A stretch of 7,436 nt of DNA. It comes from Thermogutta sp. Its GTDB lineage: Bacteria > Planctomycetota > Planctomycetia > Pirellulales > Thermoguttaceae. The stretch covers positions 1-7,436 of the forward strand of contig JAAZNR010000728.1 in NCBI GenBank assembly GCA_012798155.1, written 5' to 3'. The translations under genes were made by a program, and so were the position numbers. The notes beneath the pieces were generated by a model, which had not been told where the DNA came from, did not search any database, and saw only the letters and a program-made list of their open reading frames with translations. Positions 5,570 through 7,436 of this stretch are shown piece after piece (position 1 is the first letter of the stretch; each line of letters starts with the position of its first letter).

Positions 5570-7342
5570 ATGGTCAAAGCCTGGATCAATCAGCAGGAAG
5601 TGGAAGTTGCGGAGGGAACGACGATCCTCTGTGCGGCCAAACAGGCCGGGATCCGCATCCCGACGTTGTGCTACGTGGAATCGCTCCGGCCGATCGGGGC
5701 TTGCCGGGTCTGCGTCGTGGAGGTGGAGAATTACCGTAACCTCGTCGCCGCTTGCTCCACGTGCGTCACGGAGGGGATGAGGGTCCGCACGAACTCCGCG
5801 CGGGTGCGGCGTGCAAGGACGACCGTGGTGCAGCTCTTGCTCTCGGAGCATTGCGGCGAGTGCCAGACCTGCGACCGAAACGGGCAGTGCGAACTGCAAG
5901 ATTTGGCCGCCGAGTTGGGCATCCGGGAGATCGAGTTCCGCGGCGAGGCGGCGCGCAAGCGGGTGGACGTTTCCACTCCCGCCCTGAGTCGGGATAACGG
6001 CAAGTGCATCCGGTGCCGCCGATGCGTCAGTGTGTGCAACGAGATCCAAGGGGTGGGGGCCTTGTTTCCGCAGTTCCGCGGTTTCAATACCGTCATCGGC
6101 CCGGCCTTCGGACAGGACTTGGCGTCCGTCACCTGCGTGCAATGCGGGCAGTGTGCGGCCATCTGCCCCGTGGGGGCGATTACGGAGCGGGACCACGTGG
6201 AATCCGTCTGGACGGCGATCGACGCCCCGGATCGTCTCGTCGTGGTCCAGACGGCCCCGGCCATCCGCGCCGCCTTGGGCGAGTGTTTCGGTTATCCGCC
6301 GGGAACGCTGGTTACCGGGAAAATGACGGCCGCGCTCCGGCGACTCGGCTTCGACGCCGTTTTCGACACCAACTTCGCCGCCGATTTGACCATCATGGAG
6401 GAAAGCACCGAATTGCTGATGCGGTTAAAGCAGGCATTGGCGGAGGGAAACGGCGCGGCCTTGCCCATGTTCACCAGTTGCTCGCCGGGTTGGATTCAGT
6501 ATTTGGAGTCGTTCCATCCGGAGCTTCTGCCGCACCTGTCCACCTGCAAATCGCCGCAGCAGATGTTGGGGGCACTGGCCAAGACCTATTACGCGCAAAA
6601 GACCGGTCGCCGCAGGGAAGAAATCTTCGTGGTCTCGGTGATGCCTTGCACCGCCAAGAAATTCGAGGCCCAACGGCCGGAAATGACCAGCAGCGGCGGT
6701 CCGGACGTCGATGCCGTGCTCACCACGCGGGAACTGGCCCGCATGATACGCGCCTCCGGCATCGACTTCCAGGCCCTCCCGGACGAGGAAATGGATGCGC
6801 CGCTGGGGATTTCCAGCGGGGCGGGCGTCATCTTCGCCAATACCGGCGGCGTCATGGAAGCCGCCCTGCGTACCGCCTATGAGGTTGTCACCGGGCGGCC
6901 CCTGCCGACTCCGAATCTGCACGTCCCTAACCTCATCGGCCTGGAGGGCATCAAGGAGGCGGAAATTACGATCGAGAATCCGCTCGCGGATTGGCGATTC
7001 CTGAACGGGGTGACGCTGCGGGTGGCCGTGGCCCACGGCCTGGGTAATGCCGAGAAGGTCATTCAAGCCGTTTCCTCCGGCGAGCGATCCTATCATTTCA
7101 TCGAAATGATGGCATGCCCGGGCGGATGCATCGGCGGCGGAGGGCAACCGCGATTCACCGACAACCGAGTGCGGCAGGCCAGAATCGCCGCCATCCTGAA
7201 GGAGGACGAGGGCAAGCCGATCCGCAAGTCGCATCTGAATCCGCAGATTCAGCAACTTTACACGGAATTTCTGGGATCGCCGCTAGGGGAGATGTCGCAT
7301 CATCTCCTCCACACCACATATCAACCACGCGAACGAGTGTAA
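5570..7342 (+). CDS. hydA: [FeFe] hydrogenase catalytic subunit HydA
   Basis: HydA reversibly interconverts protons and H2 at the H-cluster and relays electrons along a chain of Fe-S clusters. In the 590-residue product, in order: a plant-type [2Fe-2S] domain (Cys34, 45, 48, 62), a His-Cys3 [4Fe-4S] motif (His94, Cys98, 101, 107), and two ferredoxin-type [4Fe-4S] motifs (Cys146, 149, 152, 156 and Cys189, 192, 195, 199). The H-cluster domain follows, with L1 TSCSPGW (302-308), L2 MPCTAKKFE (358-366) and L3 EMMACPGGCIGGGGQP (512-527). H-cluster ligands are Cys304, 360, 516 and 520. The C-terminus has the small-subunit-like RKSHLNPQIQQLYTEFLG segment. There is no extra C-terminal [2Fe-2S] domain as in the longer T. 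maritima HydA. In L1, Ser305 replaces the usual second Cys, the proton-relay residue in prototypical enzymes. No twin-arginine or other signal peptide is seen, so it is cytoplasmic. Its place after hydC-hydB marks the trimeric, bifurcating type (group A3). Confidence 0.96.
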   Translation: MVKAWINQQEVEVAEGTTILCAAKQAGIRIPTLCYVESLRPIGACRVCVVEVENYRNLVAACSTCVTEGMRVRTNSARVRRARTTVVQLLLSEHCGECQTCDRNGQCELQDLAAELGIREIEFRGEAARKRVDVSTPALSRDNGKCIRCRRCVSVCNEIQGVGALFPQFRGFNTVIGPAFGQDLASVTCVQCGQCAAICPVGAITERDHVESVWTAIDAPDRLVVVQTAPAIRAALGECFGYPPGTLVTGKMTAALRRLGFDAVFDTNFAADLTIMEESTELLMRLKQALAEGNGAALPMFTSCSPGWIQYLESFHPELLPHLSTCKSPQQMLGALAKTYYAQKTGRRREEIFVVSVMPCTAKKFEAQRPEMTSSGGPDVDAVLTTRELARMIRASGIDFQALPDEEMDAPLGISSGAGVIFANTGGVMEAALRTAYEVVTGRPLPTPNLHVPNLIGLEGIKEAEITIENPLADWRFLNGVTLRVAVAHGLGNAEKVIQAVSSGERSYHFIEMMACPGGCIGGGGQPRFTDNRVRQARIAAILKEDEGKPIRKSHLNPQIQQLYTEFLGSPLGEMSHHLLHTTYQPRERV

Positions 7343-7395
7343 CGCAACGGCCTCGAATCGCATCCCAGGCTGGGGCGGCTTTACGCGCAAACCCT
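7343..7395 (+). other. Short region after hydA without a clear terminator
   Basis: The only dyad is CCCAG-G-CTGGG (7364-7374), too tight to fold well and followed only by GCGGCTTTA. I cannot call a terminator for the operon. Confidence 0.3.
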
Positions 7396-7424
7396 TTGTC
7401 GGCGATCCTCGCCTGTGTTACCAT
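7396..7424 (+). promoter_or_regulatory. Sigma-70-like promoter for a gene to the right of the window
   Basis: TTGTCG (7396-7401), a 17-nt spacer and TACCAT (7419-7424) give 4 of 6 matches in each box at the ideal spacing. It lies 54 nt after the hydA stop and points out of the window, which suggests the hyd operon ends with hydA and a new transcript begins. Confidence 0.4.
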
Positions 7425-7436
7425 ATGGACTGCGGC

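Overview
The window (about 60% GC, Gram-negative type gene content) holds a three-gene operon for a trimeric, electron-bifurcating-type [FeFe] hydrogenase, next to a divergent lipopolysaccharide-core glycosyltransferase gene. The heptosyltransferase implies an outer membrane with LPS, and the hydrogenase implies an anaerobic or fermentative lifestyle. The GC-rich composition and the 9-nt-period GCGGAG-type repeats in the spacer remind me of Planctomycetota or similar environmental bacteria, but taxonomy cannot be fixed from this sequence alone.

Layout. Positions 1-661 (minus strand) are the 5' two thirds or so of a family GT9 heptosyltransferase gene that starts at GTG 661 behind a good ribosome binding site and runs off the left edge. 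Positions 662-1732 are a long divergent spacer with no convincing gene. It holds a diverged pair of about 71-nt direct repeats, an inverted element built from 9-nt units, a small palindrome with a T-run, a near-perfect 39-nt hairpin, and a long stop-free frame with no ATG that may be a gene remnant. Positions 1733-2269 are hydC (NuoE-like). Positions 2266-5448 are an unusual hydB, overlapping hydC by 4 nt. Positions 5570-7342 are hydA, the catalytic [FeFe] subunit with a full set of Fe-S motifs and an H-cluster domain. After hydA a good sigma-70-like promoter (7396-7424) faces right, towards a gene outside the window.

The most interesting point is hydB. Its first ~550 residues are a normal HydB/NuoF flavoprotein (thioredoxin-fold [2Fe-2S], FMN/NADH module, SLBB, N3-type [4Fe-4S]). 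The C-terminal bacterial ferredoxin domain seen in classical HydB is replaced by a complete GltD/NfnB-like module of about 500 residues, with Fe-S cysteines, an FAD Rossmann fold and an NADPH Rossmann fold. One polypeptide therefore carries an NADH/FMN site and a likely NADPH/FAD site. With HydC and an H-cluster-bearing HydA, the predicted complex could link H2, NADH, NADPH and ferredoxin. It is best read as a fusion of a HydABC hydrogenase with an Nfn/Stn-type transhydrogenase half. The reaction and its direction are inference. No H-cluster maturation genes (hydE, hydF, hydG) lie in the window.
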